The notes: generated by a model not told the origin, from the letters alone. 64,000 nucleotides of DNA from Methylococcaceae bacterium (GCA_014191975.1 BJHG01000002.1:1-64000), one strand, 5' to 3'; shown: positions 7,509-17,739, counted from the first letter of the stretch. Numbers and translations: made by a program.

Positions 7509-9416
7509 ATGCTAGTTATTAAGCTCCCAGACGGTTCTGAACGCAATTACGACGCGCCACTCAGTGTTCTTGAAGTCGCCCAATCTATTGGTGCTGGACT
7601 TGCAAAAGCTACACTTGCCGCGAAGCTCAACGGTCAACTTGTTGATGCCAGCACAGTCATCGAACACGATGCAGAACTGCAACTTATTACTGCCAAAGAC
7701 GACGAAGGTTTAGATGTTATTCGTCACTCAACCGCGCATTTGCTCGCGCAAGCGGTCAAACAATTATTTCCCGAAGCGCAAGTCACCATCGGGCCAGTAA
7801 TTGAAAACGGTTTTTTCTACGATTTTGCTTATTCACGCGCGTTTACGCCCGATGATTTAATCACGATTGAAGCGAAAATGGAGCAATTAGTCGCTGAAAA
7901 TGTGCCTTTGACACGTTCGGTTTTATCGCGCGACGCAACGGTTGATTTTTTCAAAAACCAAGGCGAAGCCTACAAAGCTGAAATCATTGAATCCATTCCC
8001 GCTGACCAAGATTTATCGCTGTATCAACAAGGCAATTTCACCGATTTATGTCGTGGCCCGCACGTTCCCAGCACAGGAAAATTAGGCGCGTTTAAATTGA
8101 TGAAAATCGCTGGCGCATACTGGCGTGGCGACGCAAAAAATGAAATGTTGCAACGTATTTATGGCACCGCGTGGCGCGACAAAAAAGAATTACAAGCGTA
8201 TTTGACCCGTTTGGAAGAAGCTGAAAAACGTGATCATCGCAAATTGGCGAAAACGTTAGACTTTTTTCACATTCAAGAAGAAGCCCCTGGAATGGTGTTT
8301 TGGCATGAAAAAGGTTGGGTAATTTATCAACAAGTCGAACAATATATTCGCGCAAAATTGCGTGTAAACGGTTACGGCGAAGTGAAAACGCCACAAATGG
8401 TGGATCGTTCGTTGTGGGAAAAATCAGGACATTGGGATAAATTCGGTGCGATGATTTTCACCTCGCATTCGGAAAATCGCGATTACGCCATCAAACCGAT
8501 GAATTGCCCGTGTCACGTTCAGATTTTCAACCAAGGCATGAAAAGTCACCGCGATCTACCGATTCGGTTGGCAGAATTTGGTTCGTGCCATCGCAATGAA
8601 CCGTCTGGCACGCTGCACGGTTTAATGCGGGTTAGAAATTTCGTTCAGGACGACGCGCATATTTTTTGTACGGAATCACAAATTCAAGACGAAGTGGCGA
8701 CGTTTATCGAGTTGCTGTTTGATGTTTATAAAGATTTTGGGTTTGAAGAAGTCATTATTAAACTGTCAACGCGCCCTGAAAATCGGGTCGGTAGCGAAGA
8801 AGTTTGGGACAAAGCGGAAGCTGCGTTAGAACTCGCATTAAATGCAAAAAATTTAGCGTGGGAATTACAGCCCGGTGAAGGCGCATTTTATGGCCCAAAA
8901 ATCGAATTTTCGTTAAAAGATTGCATCGGGCGCGTGTGGCAATGCGGCACGATTCAAGTCGATTTTTCGATGCCAGAACGTCTGGGCGCAAGTTTTGTTG
9001 CCGAAGACGGTTCGCGGCAAGTGCCGGTAATGTTGCATCGCGCCATTTTAGGTTCTCTGGAACGCTTTATCGGAATTCTGATTGAGCAACACGCTGGAAC
9101 ACTGCCGACATGGCTTGCGCCTGTGCAGGTGATGGTGATGGTAATCGCCGATCGTCATGCCGATTACGCCCACAAAGTATTTAAAACGTTGGAATCTCAA
9201 GGTATTCGCGTAAAAATAGACTTGAGAAATGAAAAAATCGGGTTTAAAATTCGAGGGCATTCCATTCAACGTGTGCCGTATCTTGTCATCATCGGTGACA
9301 AAGAATTAGAAGAACAAAGCATGACGGTACGCACTCAGAAGGGTGACGACTTAGGTAGTTTATCGATGGAAAGCTTTAGCGCACAACTCGCGCAAGTCAT
9401 CGAAAACAAAGAATAA
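7509..9416 (+). CDS. thrS: Threonyl-tRNA synthetase
   Basis: Charges tRNA-Thr with threonine. Order of domains: TGS (residues ~1-62, [15 protein letters not shown]), the editing domain with [10 protein letters not shown] near residue 75 and CRGPHVP near 180, the class II catalytic core with [12 protein letters not shown], the RNEPSG motif 2 and [15 protein letters not shown] motif 3, and the C-terminal anticodon domain. Length 635 is usual. The track start at a TTG (7485) overlaps the terminator tail; the ATG at 7509 gives the standard N-terminus. No good Shine-Dalgarno precedes it. It heads the thrS-infC-rpmI-rplT cluster. Confidence 0.97.
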   Translation: MLVIKLPDGSERNYDAPLSVLEVAQSIGAGLAKATLAAKLNGQLVDASTVIEHDAELQLITAKDDEGLDVIRHSTAHLLAQAVKQLFPEAQVTIGPVIENGFFYDFAYSRAFTPDDLITIEAKMEQLVAENVPLTRSVLSRDATVDFFKNQGEAYKAEIIESIPADQDLSLYQQGNFTDLCRGPHVPSTGKLGAFKLMKIAGAYWRGDAKNEMLQRIYGTAWRDKKELQAYLTRLEEAEKRDHRKLAKTLDFFHIQEEAPGMVFWHEKGWVIYQQVEQYIRAKLRVNGYGEVKTPQMVDRSLWEKSGHWDKFGAMIFTSHSENRDYAIKPMNCPCHVQIFNQGMKSHRDLPIRLAEFGSCHRNEPSGTLHGLMRVRNFVQDDAHIFCTESQIQDEVATFIELLFDVYKDFGFEEVIIKLSTRPENRVGSEEVWDKAEAALELALNAKNLAWELQPGEGAFYGPKIEFSLKDCIGRVWQCGTIQVDFSMPERLGASFVAEDGSRQVPVMLHRAILGSLERFIGILIEQHAGTLPTWLAPVQVMVMVIADRHADYAHKVFKTLESQGIRVKIDLRNEKIGFKIRGHSIQRVPYLVIIGDKELEEQSMTVRTQKGDDLGSLSMESFSAQLAQVIENKE

Positions 9417-9436
9417 TTAACGTGGAGGATTAAGGT

Positions 9437-9961
9437 ATCGCTGCGAAAAAAGATGAAACACGCTTAAATGACATGATTACCGCTAGACGTGTTCGTGTCA
9501 CTGGGGCAGATGGCGAGTCATTAGGCATTATTGCGTTAGACGAAGCGAAAAAAATCGCTTATGACGCCGATTTAGATTTAGTGGAAATTTCGCCCAACGC
9601 GGATCCGCCAGTTTGTAAGATTATGAATTACGGCAAATTTCAGTTTGAACAAAGTAAAAAACTGGCTGTCGCGAAGAAAAATCAAAAGCAAATCCAGATT
9701 AAAGAAATCAAATTCCGTCCTGGAACGGACGAAGGTGATTATCAAGTCAAGCTGAAAAATCTGATTAAATTCCTAACCGAAGGCGATAAAACCAAAATTA
9801 CGTTACGTTATCGTGGACGTGAAATGGCGCACAAAGAATTAGGAATAGACGTTTTGAAACGTATCGAAAAAGACTTGGAAGAGTTGGCGATTGTTGAGCA
9901 GTTTCCAAAAATGGAAGGGCGACAAATGGTTATGGTCCTCTCGCCTAAAAAGAAAAAATAG
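9437..9961 (+). CDS. infC: Translation initiation factor IF-3, rare ATC start
   Basis: IF-3 binds the 30S subunit and checks the start codon. The track gives an ATG at 9473, which would remove the family's N-terminal arm. Upstream in frame the sequence reads [22 protein letters not shown], typical of IF-3, and the frame begins at an ATC codon 8 bases after a strong GGAGG. There is no ATG, GTG or TTG in that position. IF-3 genes are known to use AUU/AUC starts, because IF-3 itself rejects such codons and so represses its own synthesis. Conserved [22 protein letters not shown] and [19 protein letters not shown] are present. The product is 174 residues with this start. Confidence 0.93.
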   Translation: MAAKKDETRLNDMITARRVRVTGADGESLGIIALDEAKKIAYDADLDLVEISPNADPPVCKIMNYGKFQFEQSKKLAVAKKNQKQIQIKEIKFRPGTDEGDYQVKLKNLIKFLTEGDKTKITLRYRGREMAHKELGIDVLKRIEKDLEELAIVEQFPKMEGRQMVMVLSPKKKK

Positions 9962-10068
9962 CGTTACGAATCATACAGGACGTGTGATTTTAGTTTTGTT
10001 TAGGCCACGCATTTTGCCTAAGCGAACTATTTTCAGGGATACTTTTAACTTTATTTTGAGCTAAACAA

Positions 10069-10266
10069 ATGCCAAAAATTAAAACGAATCGTGGTGCCGC
10101 GAAACGCTTCAAGCGTACAGGCAACGGTGGTATTAAGTGTGGTCACTCACACCGTCGCCACATCTTGACAAAAAAATCAACGAAAAGAAAAAGACAATTG
10201 CGCTCGCCAAACTCGGTACATCCTTCGGATATCCGCATGGTAAATCGCATGATTCCTTATCTATAA
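10069..10266 (+). CDS. rpmI: 50S ribosomal protein L35
   Basis: A 65-residue basic protein, [20 protein letters not shown], with the conserved [13 protein letters not shown] stretch. It lies 107 bases after infC and 25 bases before rplT, in the usual IF-3/L35/L20 order. In this operon L20 often represses rpmI-rplT through mRNA structure in the preceding spacer; I did not identify a definite L20 site in 9962-10068. Confidence 0.97.
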   Translation: MPKIKTNRGAAKRFKRTGNGGIKCGHSHRRHILTKKSTKRKRQLRSPNSVHPSDIRMVNRMIPYL

Positions 10267-10291
10267 CCGACTTAATTTAAGGAAATAAATC

Positions 10292-10657
10292 GTGCCTAGA
10301 GTAAAACGTGGTGTTACAGCCAGAGCAAGACACAAAAAAGTTCTTAAACAAGCAAAAGGTTATTACGGCGCAAGAAGCCGCGTTTACCGTGTTGCGAAAC
10401 AAGCGGTAATCAAAGCAGGTCAGTATGCGTACCGCGATCGCAAACAAAGAAAACGTCAATTTCGTGCGTTATGGATTGTCCGTATCAACGCGGCTTCGCG
10501 AATGTTCGGCATTTCCTATAGCCGTTTAATCAACGGTTTGACTAAAGCGAACGTGAAAATAGATCGTAAAGTGTTAGCCGATCTTGCAGTTCGTGATATT
10601 GACGCATTCGGTAAAATCGCTGAAATCGCAAAAGCAAACGTGAGTGCGCTTTCGTAA
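10292..10657 (+). CDS. rplT: 50S ribosomal protein L20
   Basis: A 121-residue basic protein starting at a GTG with TAAGGA upstream. [26 protein letters not shown] and the [21 protein letters not shown] segment are characteristic. It is an early 23S rRNA assembly protein and the usual autogenous repressor of its operon. A terminator follows. Confidence 0.97.
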   Translation: MPRVKRGVTARARHKKVLKQAKGYYGARSRVYRVAKQAVIKAGQYAYRDRKQRKRQFRALWIVRINAASRMFGISYSRLINGLTKANVKIDRKVLADLAVRDIDAFGKIAEIAKANVSALS

Positions 10658-10683
10658 AATTACGATTCCCGTTTTAACCTTAA

Positions 10684-10719
10684 AAATCTGCCCAACTTAA
10701 ATAGTGGGCGGATTTTTTT
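10684..10719 (+). terminator. Terminator of the thrS-infC-rpmI-rplT operon
   Basis: AAATCTGCCCA pairs with TGGGCGGATTT (one G-T pair) and is followed by a run of T residues. Confidence 0.8.
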
Positions 10720-10912
10720 GTGTCTGGTTAAATCGAATGCTCAAATTTTGATTCACCACTTGGTGTTGCTTAAAGCTATACTAAAAACTCGCCGTTTAAT
10801 TGAATTACCCTGTGTGTTAAAGTTTACCTCTAACGAAATCGAGCGAAAAATGTTGCCCGAATTGTTAATCTAAAAATAAAATTATATTTGGTAAAAATTT
10901 AGGAGAGTAAAA

Positions 10913-11917
10913 ATGTTTAAACTTCGATCATTAGTTACCGCTTTGGCGTTAGTGGGTTCCGTTTCAGTTGCCAGCGCGTGGGAAGTGTTGCCGACGCAAG
11001 CCCCGGAACCTGCTGATAATAAAAGCAGTGTCGAAAAAGTAGAATTAGGCAAAATGCTTTATCACGATCCACGTTTATCTTCGACTGGCACAGTTTCTTG
11101 CGCGTCTTGCCATAACACGATGTTGGGCGGTGAAGATAATCGCCCCAATTCAATGGGCGTTCAGGCTCAACTTGGTGGACGTAGTTCGCCAACAGTTTGG
11201 AATTCAGCGTTTAATAAAGTTCAATTTTGGGATGGACGCGCGGCGAGTTTAGAAGAACAAGCCGCTGGTCCCGTCACGAGTCCCGTTGAAATGGGCATGA
11301 AAAGTTGGCATGACGTGACTGTACTTTTAAAAGGAATTCCAGGTTATCAAACGGCATTTGAAAAGGCGTTCGGCAAAGATGCTATTTCTAAAGATACCGC
11401 CACGAAAGCCATTGCGGCGTATGAACGCACCTTGATTACGCCAAACAGCCCGTATGATAAATTTGTCGGTGGCGATAAATCAGCGTTGTCCGCACAACAA
11501 ATTCGCGGCATGGAGAAAGTGGCGGAACTCGGTTGCACCAGTTGCCACAGTGGCGCGGCGTTTAATGGCGCGGGAACGTTCCAAAAATTCCCGATGATTA
11601 GCGACGGTTATTTGGAAGCAAAATACCATTTCAGCAAAGACAAAGGTGTGGCAGAGGTATCTAAAAAAGCCGAAGACGAACATTTCTGGAAAGTGCCAAC
11701 GTTGCGAAATATCGCATTAACCGCGCCTTATTTACATAATGGATCAGTGGCAACGCTTGATGATGCAGTAAAAATCATGGCAAAAGTACAATTAAACAAA
11801 GAATTGTCGAAAGATGAAACCGCTGACATTGTTGCATTCTTGAACGGTTTGACGGGTGAATTCCCAAAACAAATGATGCCAAGATTACCTGAAACGTCTG
11901 GTAGAACGACGAATTAA
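10913..11917 (+). CDS. Dihaem cytochrome c peroxidase (CcpA/MauG family)
   Basis: A signal peptide (cleavage probably after VASA, residue 22) directs the product to the periplasm. Two haem c sites, CASCH (residues 63-67) and CTSCH (208-212), match the bacterial cytochrome c peroxidase family, which reduces H2O2 using electrons from small c cytochromes. Conserved GKMLYHDPRLSSTGTVSCASCH, VWNSAFNKVQFWDGRA and WKVPTLRNIALTAPYLHNGS are visible. The 334-residue length is normal. MauG-type relatives oxidise protein side chains instead; the overall sequence looks more like a peroxidase. A ribosome site AGGAG precedes the ATG and a strong terminator follows, so it is a single-gene unit. Confidence 0.9.
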   Translation: MFKLRSLVTALALVGSVSVASAWEVLPTQAPEPADNKSSVEKVELGKMLYHDPRLSSTGTVSCASCHNTMLGGEDNRPNSMGVQAQLGGRSSPTVWNSAFNKVQFWDGRAASLEEQAAGPVTSPVEMGMKSWHDVTVLLKGIPGYQTAFEKAFGKDAISKDTATKAIAAYERTLITPNSPYDKFVGGDKSALSAQQIRGMEKVAELGCTSCHSGAAFNGAGTFQKFPMISDGYLEAKYHFSKDKGVAEVSKKAEDEHFWKVPTLRNIALTAPYLHNGSVATLDDAVKIMAKVQLNKELSKDETADIVAFLNGLTGEFPKQMMPRLPETSGRTTN

Positions 11918-11934
11918 GACTAAAAAGGCAAAAC

Positions 11935-11974
11935 AAAAAGGCACAAGATTGAAAAATCTTGTGCCTTTTTTTAT
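11935..11974. terminator. Terminator after the cytochrome c peroxidase gene
   Basis: A 16-bp perfect stem (AAAAAGGCACAAGATT and complement) with a GAAA tetraloop runs into T residues on the plus strand. Confidence 0.9.
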
Positions 11975-12061
11975 GGTCAAAATTAAAAATAAATCATCAA
12001 CCAAAATTTATTCTAAAACGATTGATTGTATAATTCTTCTTTTTATTTTCTTGTGAAATTC

Positions 12062-14668
12062 ATGACCCACTCCATTCGTTTTTCGTCGCGCTTATTCCAT
12101 TGGTGTGAGCAAAAAATTGTTCACTTTCCTTGGCTTGTCGTTTTAGCTGCCGTTTTTCTTTGCGTGGGTTCAAGTTATTACGTTTACGAACATTTAACAG
12201 TGAATACAAATACCGCTGAAATGTTGTCGCCCGATTTACCTTTTCAGCAAAATCAAAAAAAAATCGATTTGGCATTTCCCGCCGATGCGTACACGACATT
12301 ATTTGTGGTCGATGCGAATTCGCCGGAAGAAGCCACGCAAAGTGCCACGAAATTGGTGGATTCACTTCGCGCCAAACCTGACCGTTTTGCGTCGGTTTAT
12401 ATTCCAACTGACAATGATTTTTTTCGTCAGCAAGCGTTGTTATATTTGGAAACGCCCGATTTAGAAACCGTTGCCAAACAACTCACCGACGCGCAGCCGT
12501 TTATTGGGCATTTGGCGCAAAATTATTCGCTGGATGGTTTATTCGACATCATTCAACAAGCGTTGAACGAAAAAGAAAATGCGTTGCCGATGGATTTAAA
12601 TCCGTTATTGCTCGCGGTGGATAACACGATTAACGCGCAACTCGATGGAAAATCACAGTCGCTGTCGTGGCAAACGCTGTTGGCGAATAACAAACTCAGC
12701 GACGATGCGAAACGGGTTTTAATTGTGGCAAAACCAGTGGTGCATTTTGATGAAATGTTGCCCGTCGAAGGCGCCCAAGCTGCCGCGCGTGAAGCTGCTA
12801 ATCAAATCATGAGCGAAAATTCGACCGTGCGTGTTCGGATTACGGGCGAGAGTGCGTTGGAACATGAAGAACTCGAAAGCGTCAGCAATGGCGCGACGTT
12901 TGCGGGGATTGCGTCGTTGATTTTGGTGTTTGCGGTGCAATGGATTGGCTTTCATTCGTTGCGTTTGCTGGTGATTACTTACATTGTGTTAATTATGGGG
13001 CTGATTTTAACGGCAGGTTTTGCCGCAATTTCAGTCGGGCATTTAAACGTGATTTCGATTGCGTTCGCCAGTTTGTATATTGGTTTGGGCGTGGATTACG
13101 CGGTGCATATTTGTTTGTATTACCGTGAACGCAAAACGCGCGGTTATTCCAATGCCGAAGCGATTCATCACAGCATGAAAGGCGTGGGTTCGTCGTTGTT
13201 TTTATGTGCGTTGACCACGGCGTTGGGATTTTTAGCGTTTATTCCGACCGATTACGCGGGCGTTTCAGAATTGGGGATTATTTCAGGTGGCGGGATTTTT
13301 ATCGGTTTGATTATTTCGCTGACGGTTTTGCCTGCGTTGCTTTGCATTTTGCCCGTGAATAATCCGAAGTCGATTAAATCCGCGTTCGCGCCAAAATCTA
13401 TTGTCACGTTTCCATTTCATTATGCAAAGTCGATTCGTGTCGCGTCGATTTTATTGGCGATTGGCTCAATTGGCGCGTTGACGAATTTAACGTTTGACGC
13501 GAATCCGATTAACTTGCGCGACCCGCAAAGTGAATCCGTTTCGACGATTAAAGATTTGCTGAAATCGAAAAACGATTCGCCATTTTCCGTAACAGGTTTG
13601 GCGAATAATTTGGATGACGCGAATGCGTTGGCGACTAAAATGAAAGCACTTTCAGCCGTTCACGAAACGATTACGTTGAGCAGTTTTGTGGCTGAAAATC
13701 AGGCTGAAAAATTGGCGATTATTGACGATGTAAATTTGATGCTGGGAAATCAGCTCGAAAATTTCAACGTTTCGTTGCCTGAAAATCATGAACAACGCGC
13801 CGCGTTAATTAAATTTAACGAGCAATTGAAACGCGCGATTGCTGATAAAAGGCCGAATGCGCCGCTTGAAACGCTGGAAAAATTGCAAAGTCACGTTGAG
13901 ATTTTTCTGCACGCGCATAATGATGAGCCTTTGATTTATAAGCAATTAGAAAAAAATATATTGGGTTTATTGCCTTACACGTTGGAACGTTTGCGAACCA
14001 GTTTGAGTGCGTCGGCGTTTAATTTAGCCTCGATTCCAGAAGAAATGCGTTCACATTGGGTCAGCAAAAATGGGTTGTATAAAGTGTTAATCACGCCTGC
14101 TAAAGACCAAAATGTCGAAGCGAATATGAAAGAGTTTGTCGCGCAAATTAAAAGTGTCGATGACGCGGTTTCGGGTTTGCCGATTGCGAATGAAGCGGGT
14201 GGTGGCGCGGTGGTGAAAGCATTTTTACAAGCGTTCGGTGGCGCGTTTACGGCGATTACGTTATTACTTTTGGTCATTTATCGAAGTTTCAAACATACCG
14301 CGTTGGTGATTGCACCATTGATGTTGGCAGCTTTGCTGACGGGCGCGACGAATGTGTTGCTGGATAATCCGTTCAATTTTGCCAACGTGATTGCGTTGCC
14401 GTTGTTGCTCGGAATGGGTATTGATAGCAGCATTTTAATTATGCACCGCCTGCATTTTAATAAAAACGAAGACGAAAATCTGTTGCACAGCAGCACGACG
14501 CGCGGGATTATTTTCAGTTCGATTACAACGTTGTGCAGTTTTTCGAGTTTGTCTTTTACCCATCATCAAGGTATGGCAAGCATGGGTTTGTTGTTGTCGA
14601 TTGGGCTGTTTTTCACGGTGATTTGTTCGTTGATTGTGTTGCCTGCGTGGAGCGGGAAGAGGATTTAA
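12062..14668 (+). CDS. hpnN: Hopanoid-associated RND transporter HpnN
   Basis: An inner-membrane MMPL-type RND protein of 868 residues. It has one helix near residue 25, a first periplasmic domain, five to six helices around 285-445, a second large periplasmic domain, and a final helix group after ~725. The stretch VNTNTAEMLSPDLPFQQN just after the first helix is characteristic of HpnN, which moves hopanoids to the outer membrane. The ATG at 12062 is chosen over the upstream TTG because it gives the usual N-terminus; no strong Shine-Dalgarno is visible. A HARE-HTH gene starts 2 bases after its stop and a probable hpnO follows, supporting the hopanoid assignment. Confidence 0.82.
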   Translation: MTHSIRFSSRLFHWCEQKIVHFPWLVVLAAVFLCVGSSYYVYEHLTVNTNTAEMLSPDLPFQQNQKKIDLAFPADAYTTLFVVDANSPEEATQSATKLVDSLRAKPDRFASVYIPTDNDFFRQQALLYLETPDLETVAKQLTDAQPFIGHLAQNYSLDGLFDIIQQALNEKENALPMDLNPLLLAVDNTINAQLDGKSQSLSWQTLLANNKLSDDAKRVLIVAKPVVHFDEMLPVEGAQAAAREAANQIMSENSTVRVRITGESALEHEELESVSNGATFAGIASLILVFAVQWIGFHSLRLLVITYIVLIMGLILTAGFAAISVGHLNVISIAFASLYIGLGVDYAVHICLYYRERKTRGYSNAEAIHHSMKGVGSSLFLCALTTALGFLAFIPTDYAGVSELGIISGGGIFIGLIISLTVLPALLCILPVNNPKSIKSAFAPKSIVTFPFHYAKSIRVASILLAIGSIGALTNLTFDANPINLRDPQSESVSTIKDLLKSKNDSPFSVTGLANNLDDANALATKMKALSAVHETITLSSFVAENQAEKLAIIDDVNLMLGNQLENFNVSLPENHEQRAALIKFNEQLKRAIADKRPNAPLETLEKLQSHVEIFLHAHNDEPLIYKQLEKNILGLLPYTLERLRTSLSASAFNLASIPEEMRSHWVSKNGLYKVLITPAKDQNVEANMKEFVAQIKSVDDAVSGLPIANEAGGGAVVKAFLQAFGGAFTAITLLLLVIYRSFKHTALVIAPLMLAALLTGATNVLLDNPFNFANVIALPLLLGMGIDSSILIMHRLHFNKNEDENLLHSSTTRGIIFSSITTLCSFSSLSFTHHQGMASMGLLLSIGLFFTVICSLIVLPAWSGKRI

Positions 14669-14670
14669 AA

Positions 14671-15582
14671 ATGGCAAAATTAACATTTGTACAACTCGCA
14701 CAACGAGTTTTAACGGAACATGACAACACGCCACTTTCAACCGAAGCAATTTGGAACTATGCGATTGAAAAAAATTATGTTGCGGAATTAAATAGCGACG
14801 GTAAAACGCCACAAACAACAATGGGCGCAAGAACGGGACAAGAAAAAAACATTTTTGCAGCAACAGAAGACCGTCCTAAACGCTATTATCTTTTGGAAAT
14901 GGCAAATCAAATCGATTTAGTACCAGCCACAGAAGAAAAATCAACGCCGCGCAAATCAGCAAAAACTTATCTCGAAAAAGATTTGAATCCGTTACTTGTG
15001 TATTTTGCAAAAACTTATCTGAATGTTCATTGCAAAACGATAAATCATTCTAAAAGTGGTAAAAAAGAATTCGGTGAATGGTTGCACCCTGACATTGTGG
15101 ATTGTTGGTTTCCAATGGGAAATTGGTCGCAAAGTTCGATTGAATTAAGCCAAGCTCTCGGCGTTATGAATGTGCGGCTTTATTCGTTTGAATTAAAGCG
15201 TGAATTAAACTTCTCAAATTTACGCGAAGCCTTTTTTCAAGCAGTTTCAAATTCATCGTGGGCGCATGAAGGCTATCTTTGTGCGGCGGATATTTCTAAA
15301 GATGACGATTTTTCGTCTGAATTAAAACGCCTTTCTGGTTCATTTGGAATTGGTGTCATTGAATTGAATCTTTCTGATCCAGATGCGAGCCGCGTTATTT
15401 TTCCCGCCAAACAAAAAGAAAATTTAGATTGGGAATCGATTGATAAACTGTGCAATCAAAATCCCGATTTCAAAGACTTTTTAAAGTCCATTAAAGACAA
15501 TCTAAAAATTAGCAAAATACACAAAGACGAATACGACGACGTTTTCTCTGCCGAAGAATTACAAGAAAAATTTCAACCTTAA
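14671..15582 (+). CDS. HARE-HTH domain protein (COG2958/HrgA-like)
   Basis: The start at ATG 14671, behind GGGAAGAGG inside the hpnN end, replaces the longer track ORF. Residues ~3-75 (LTFVQLAQRVLTEHDNTPLSTEAIWNYAIEK) form a HARE-HTH winged helix, a DNA-binding domain found in restriction systems and chromatin proteins. The remaining ~200 residues resemble the HrgA/COG2958 C-terminal region, with KEFGEWLHPDIVDCWFPMG and AFFQAVSNSSWAHEGYLCA, possibly a nuclease-like fold; I do not see enough to name catalytic residues. No methyltransferase gene is nearby. It is tightly packed between hpnN (2-base gap) and a probable hpnO (14-base gap), so it is likely co-transcribed with them. Confidence 0.72.
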   Translation: MAKLTFVQLAQRVLTEHDNTPLSTEAIWNYAIEKNYVAELNSDGKTPQTTMGARTGQEKNIFAATEDRPKRYYLLEMANQIDLVPATEEKSTPRKSAKTYLEKDLNPLLVYFAKTYLNVHCKTINHSKSGKKEFGEWLHPDIVDCWFPMGNWSQSSIELSQALGVMNVRLYSFELKRELNFSNLREAFFQAVSNSSWAHEGYLCAADISKDDDFSSELKRLSGSFGIGVIELNLSDPDASRVIFPAKQKENLDWESIDKLCNQNPDFKDFLKSIKDNLKISKIHKDEYDDVFSAEELQEKFQP

Positions 15583-15596
15583 CTTTTGGAAAAGCC

Positions 15597-16976
15597 ATGA
15601 CCTTTAGCATCGAAACCCTTTTGAACCAACACAGCAACGATAAATTTGAGTTGCACGAACAATTTTTAAACAACCAAATGGTGCGCGTTTTAAAAACCAT
15701 TGGTTACGACCGCCATTACAAAAAAGCGGTCGGACAATATCTTTACGACCAAGAAGGCACGGAATATCTCGATTTATTGAGCGGTTTTGGCGTGTTTGCG
15801 ATTGGGCGAAATCATCCGACCGTCATCGAAGCGTTAAAAGAAACGCTCACATTGGAATTGCCGAATTTGGTGCAGCTCGACGTGTCGATTCTGAGTGGTT
15901 TATTAGCAAAAGAAATTCTCAAAACCACGCCCGACAATTTAACCAAAATGTTTTTCTGCAATTCAGGAACGGAAGCGGTGGAAGCGGCGATTAAATTTGC
16001 CCGTTTCACCACGCAACGCGACAAAATCGTTTTCTGTGAACACGGTTATCACGGTTTGACGATGGGCGCGTTGTCGTTGAACGGCGAAAACATTTTCAAA
16101 GAAGGCTTCGGTTCCTTATTGCCAAACTGTGAAGCGGTTCCGTTTAACGATTTAGTCGCGTTAGAAAAAGCCTTGAGCAACAAAGACGTGGGGGCGTTCA
16201 TTGTCGAACCTATTCAAGGTAAAGGCGTGAATTTACCTGACGATAATTATTTGCCTGAGGTTCAACGTTTATGTAAACAATACGGCACGCTGTTTGTTGC
16301 TGATGAAGTACAAACGGGTTTAGGACGTACTGGGAAATTTTGGGCAGTTGATCATTGGAATGTGCAGCCCGACATGATTTGTATGGCGAAAGGGTTATCC
16401 GGCGGATTTGTTCCCGTTGGTGGTGTAGCGTTGACCACAAAAATTATGGACACCGTTTATAACCGCATGGACAGAGCCGTGGTTCACGGTTCGACCTTCG
16501 CGAAAAATAACATGGCAATGGCGGCAGGTTTGGCAACATTGGAAGTTATGAAAAATGAAAACTTAGTCGAAAATAGTCTAAAAATCGGCACAGAAATCAT
16601 AAACAATTTGAACGCGATGAGCAGTCGTTACGAATTGCTCAAAGAAGCTCGCGGCAAAGGAATGATGATTGCTATCGAATTCCAATCGCCAAAAAGTTTA
16701 AAACTTAAAGCAGGTTGGATGATGCTTGAAGCCGCAAACAAAGGCTTATTCTGTCAAATGGTGACGATTCCGTTGTTCAAAGAACACCACATTTTGACCC
16801 AAGTTGCAGGTCACGGCATGAACGTGGTGAAACTTTTGCCGCCGTTGAATTTGACCCCAAAAGATCACGACACGATTATCAGTGCGTTTGATGCTACGAT
16901 TGCAGAAACCCACAAAATGGGTGGCTCGATTTGGGATTTAGGCAAAAATTTAGCGGGTCATGCGCTGAAAAAATAA
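15597..16976 (+). CDS. hpnO: Class III PLP aminotransferase, probable aminobacteriohopanetriol synthase HpnO
   Basis: A fold-type I aminotransferase of 459 residues, with NSGTEAVEAAIKFAR, the substrate/PLP aspartate in VADEVQTGLGRTGKFW and the PLP lysine in MAKGLSGGFVPVGG. HpnO transfers an amino group to ribosylhopane-derived intermediates to make 35-aminobacteriohopane polyols, which are abundant in methanotrophs. The family similarity alone would also fit acetylornithine or ornithine aminotransferases. The assignment to HpnO rests on the hpnN neighbour, the overall length and the unusual C-terminal tail (KMGGSIWDLGKNLAGHALKK). It is followed by a TSUP permease gene after 37 bases. Confidence 0.72.
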   Translation: MTFSIETLLNQHSNDKFELHEQFLNNQMVRVLKTIGYDRHYKKAVGQYLYDQEGTEYLDLLSGFGVFAIGRNHPTVIEALKETLTLELPNLVQLDVSILSGLLAKEILKTTPDNLTKMFFCNSGTEAVEAAIKFARFTTQRDKIVFCEHGYHGLTMGALSLNGENIFKEGFGSLLPNCEAVPFNDLVALEKALSNKDVGAFIVEPIQGKGVNLPDDNYLPEVQRLCKQYGTLFVADEVQTGLGRTGKFWAVDHWNVQPDMICMAKGLSGGFVPVGGVALTTKIMDTVYNRMDRAVVHGSTFAKNNMAMAAGLATLEVMKNENLVENSLKIGTEIINNLNAMSSRYELLKEARGKGMMIAIEFQSPKSLKLKAGWMMLEAANKGLFCQMVTIPLFKEHHILTQVAGHGMNVVKLLPPLNLTPKDHDTIISAFDATIAETHKMGGSIWDLGKNLAGHALKK

Positions 16977-17013
16977 AGCGGCTTTTTTAACATAAACGCA
17001 ACGAGACAAATCT

Positions 17014-17739
17014 ATGCCTATTGATATTTTATTGACGATTATTGTCACTGCAACGGTTCAATCAATTTTTGGTGTTGGAATGCTTTTATTTGGCACGCCA
17101 ATTTTACTTTTGCTCGGTTACAGTTTCATTGATGCACTGAGTGTCGTATTACCGATTTCGATTGCGATTAGTTTGTTCCAAGTGATAAAACACATTGATT
17201 ATGTCGATAAGATTTTTTTTAAAAAGGTGTTACGTTATTGCATTCCGGTTATCGTATTATTTTTGGCATTGATTACATCAATTAAAATCAATGTTGGCTT
17301 TATTATGGGGATTTTTTTATTACTTGTGGCACTCAAGAGTTTTTTGCCACAAGTGGACAACACGCTCAAATCAATTGTGAAATATGAACGATTGTACTTA
17401 ATCATCACAGGTTTGGTTCACGGCGTGAGTAATTTAGGTGGCTCACTGTTAACTGTTATGATTTATAGCAAGCAATATCCTAAAGATACTACCCGTGTGA
17501 CAGCGGCTGCGTGTTATGCAATGTTTGCTTTTTTTCAATTAATTACGTTGTTGATTATGCAGACGGATTTCAGTATTGCTTACGACATCAGAGCATTTTT
17601 TGTCCAAATTGGCATCGTGACGTTTTTAATTGTTGAGAAAATGCTTTATGGCAATATCAATAATGAAAAATACAATCATATTTTTGCTATTTTCTTGTTT
17701 ACAGCAGGTTTAGCATTGATTGGGAAATCGATGTTGTAA
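17014..17739 (+). CDS. TSUP/TauE-SafE family permease
   Basis: A 241-residue very hydrophobic protein with about seven to eight membrane helices in two halves. The N-terminal IIVTATVQSIFGVGMLLFGTPILLLLG and the mid-protein ITGLVHGVSNLGGSLLTVMI are the two repeated signature areas of the TSUP family, which exports or imports small anions such as sulfite or organosulfonates. The substrate cannot be told from sequence. It may belong to the hpn transcript, but any role there is unknown. Confidence 0.8.
   Translation: MPIDILLTIIVTATVQSIFGVGMLLFGTPILLLLGYSFIDALSVVLPISIAISLFQVIKHIDYVDKIFFKKVLRYCIPVIVLFLALITSIKINVGFIMGIFLLLVALKSFLPQVDNTLKSIVKYERLYLIITGLVHGVSNLGGSLLTVMIYSKQYPKDTTRVTAAACYAMFAFFQLITLLIMQTDFSIAYDIRAFFVQIGIVTFLIVEKMLYGNINNEKYNHIFAIFLFTAGLALIGKSML

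Noticed and set aside
8480-8530. ThrS motif KPMNCPCH with Cys in place of the Gly of E. coli MNCPGH as a possible defect
   Set aside because: All zinc and catalytic residues remain and I believe this Cys is a natural variant in bacterial ThrS, so it gives no ground to suspect loss of function.
14533-14670. The longer track ORF that starts inside hpnN for the HARE-HTH gene
   Set aside because: The extra 46 residues are an out-of-frame reading of hpnN; the ATG at 14671 has a proper ribosome site and N-terminus.
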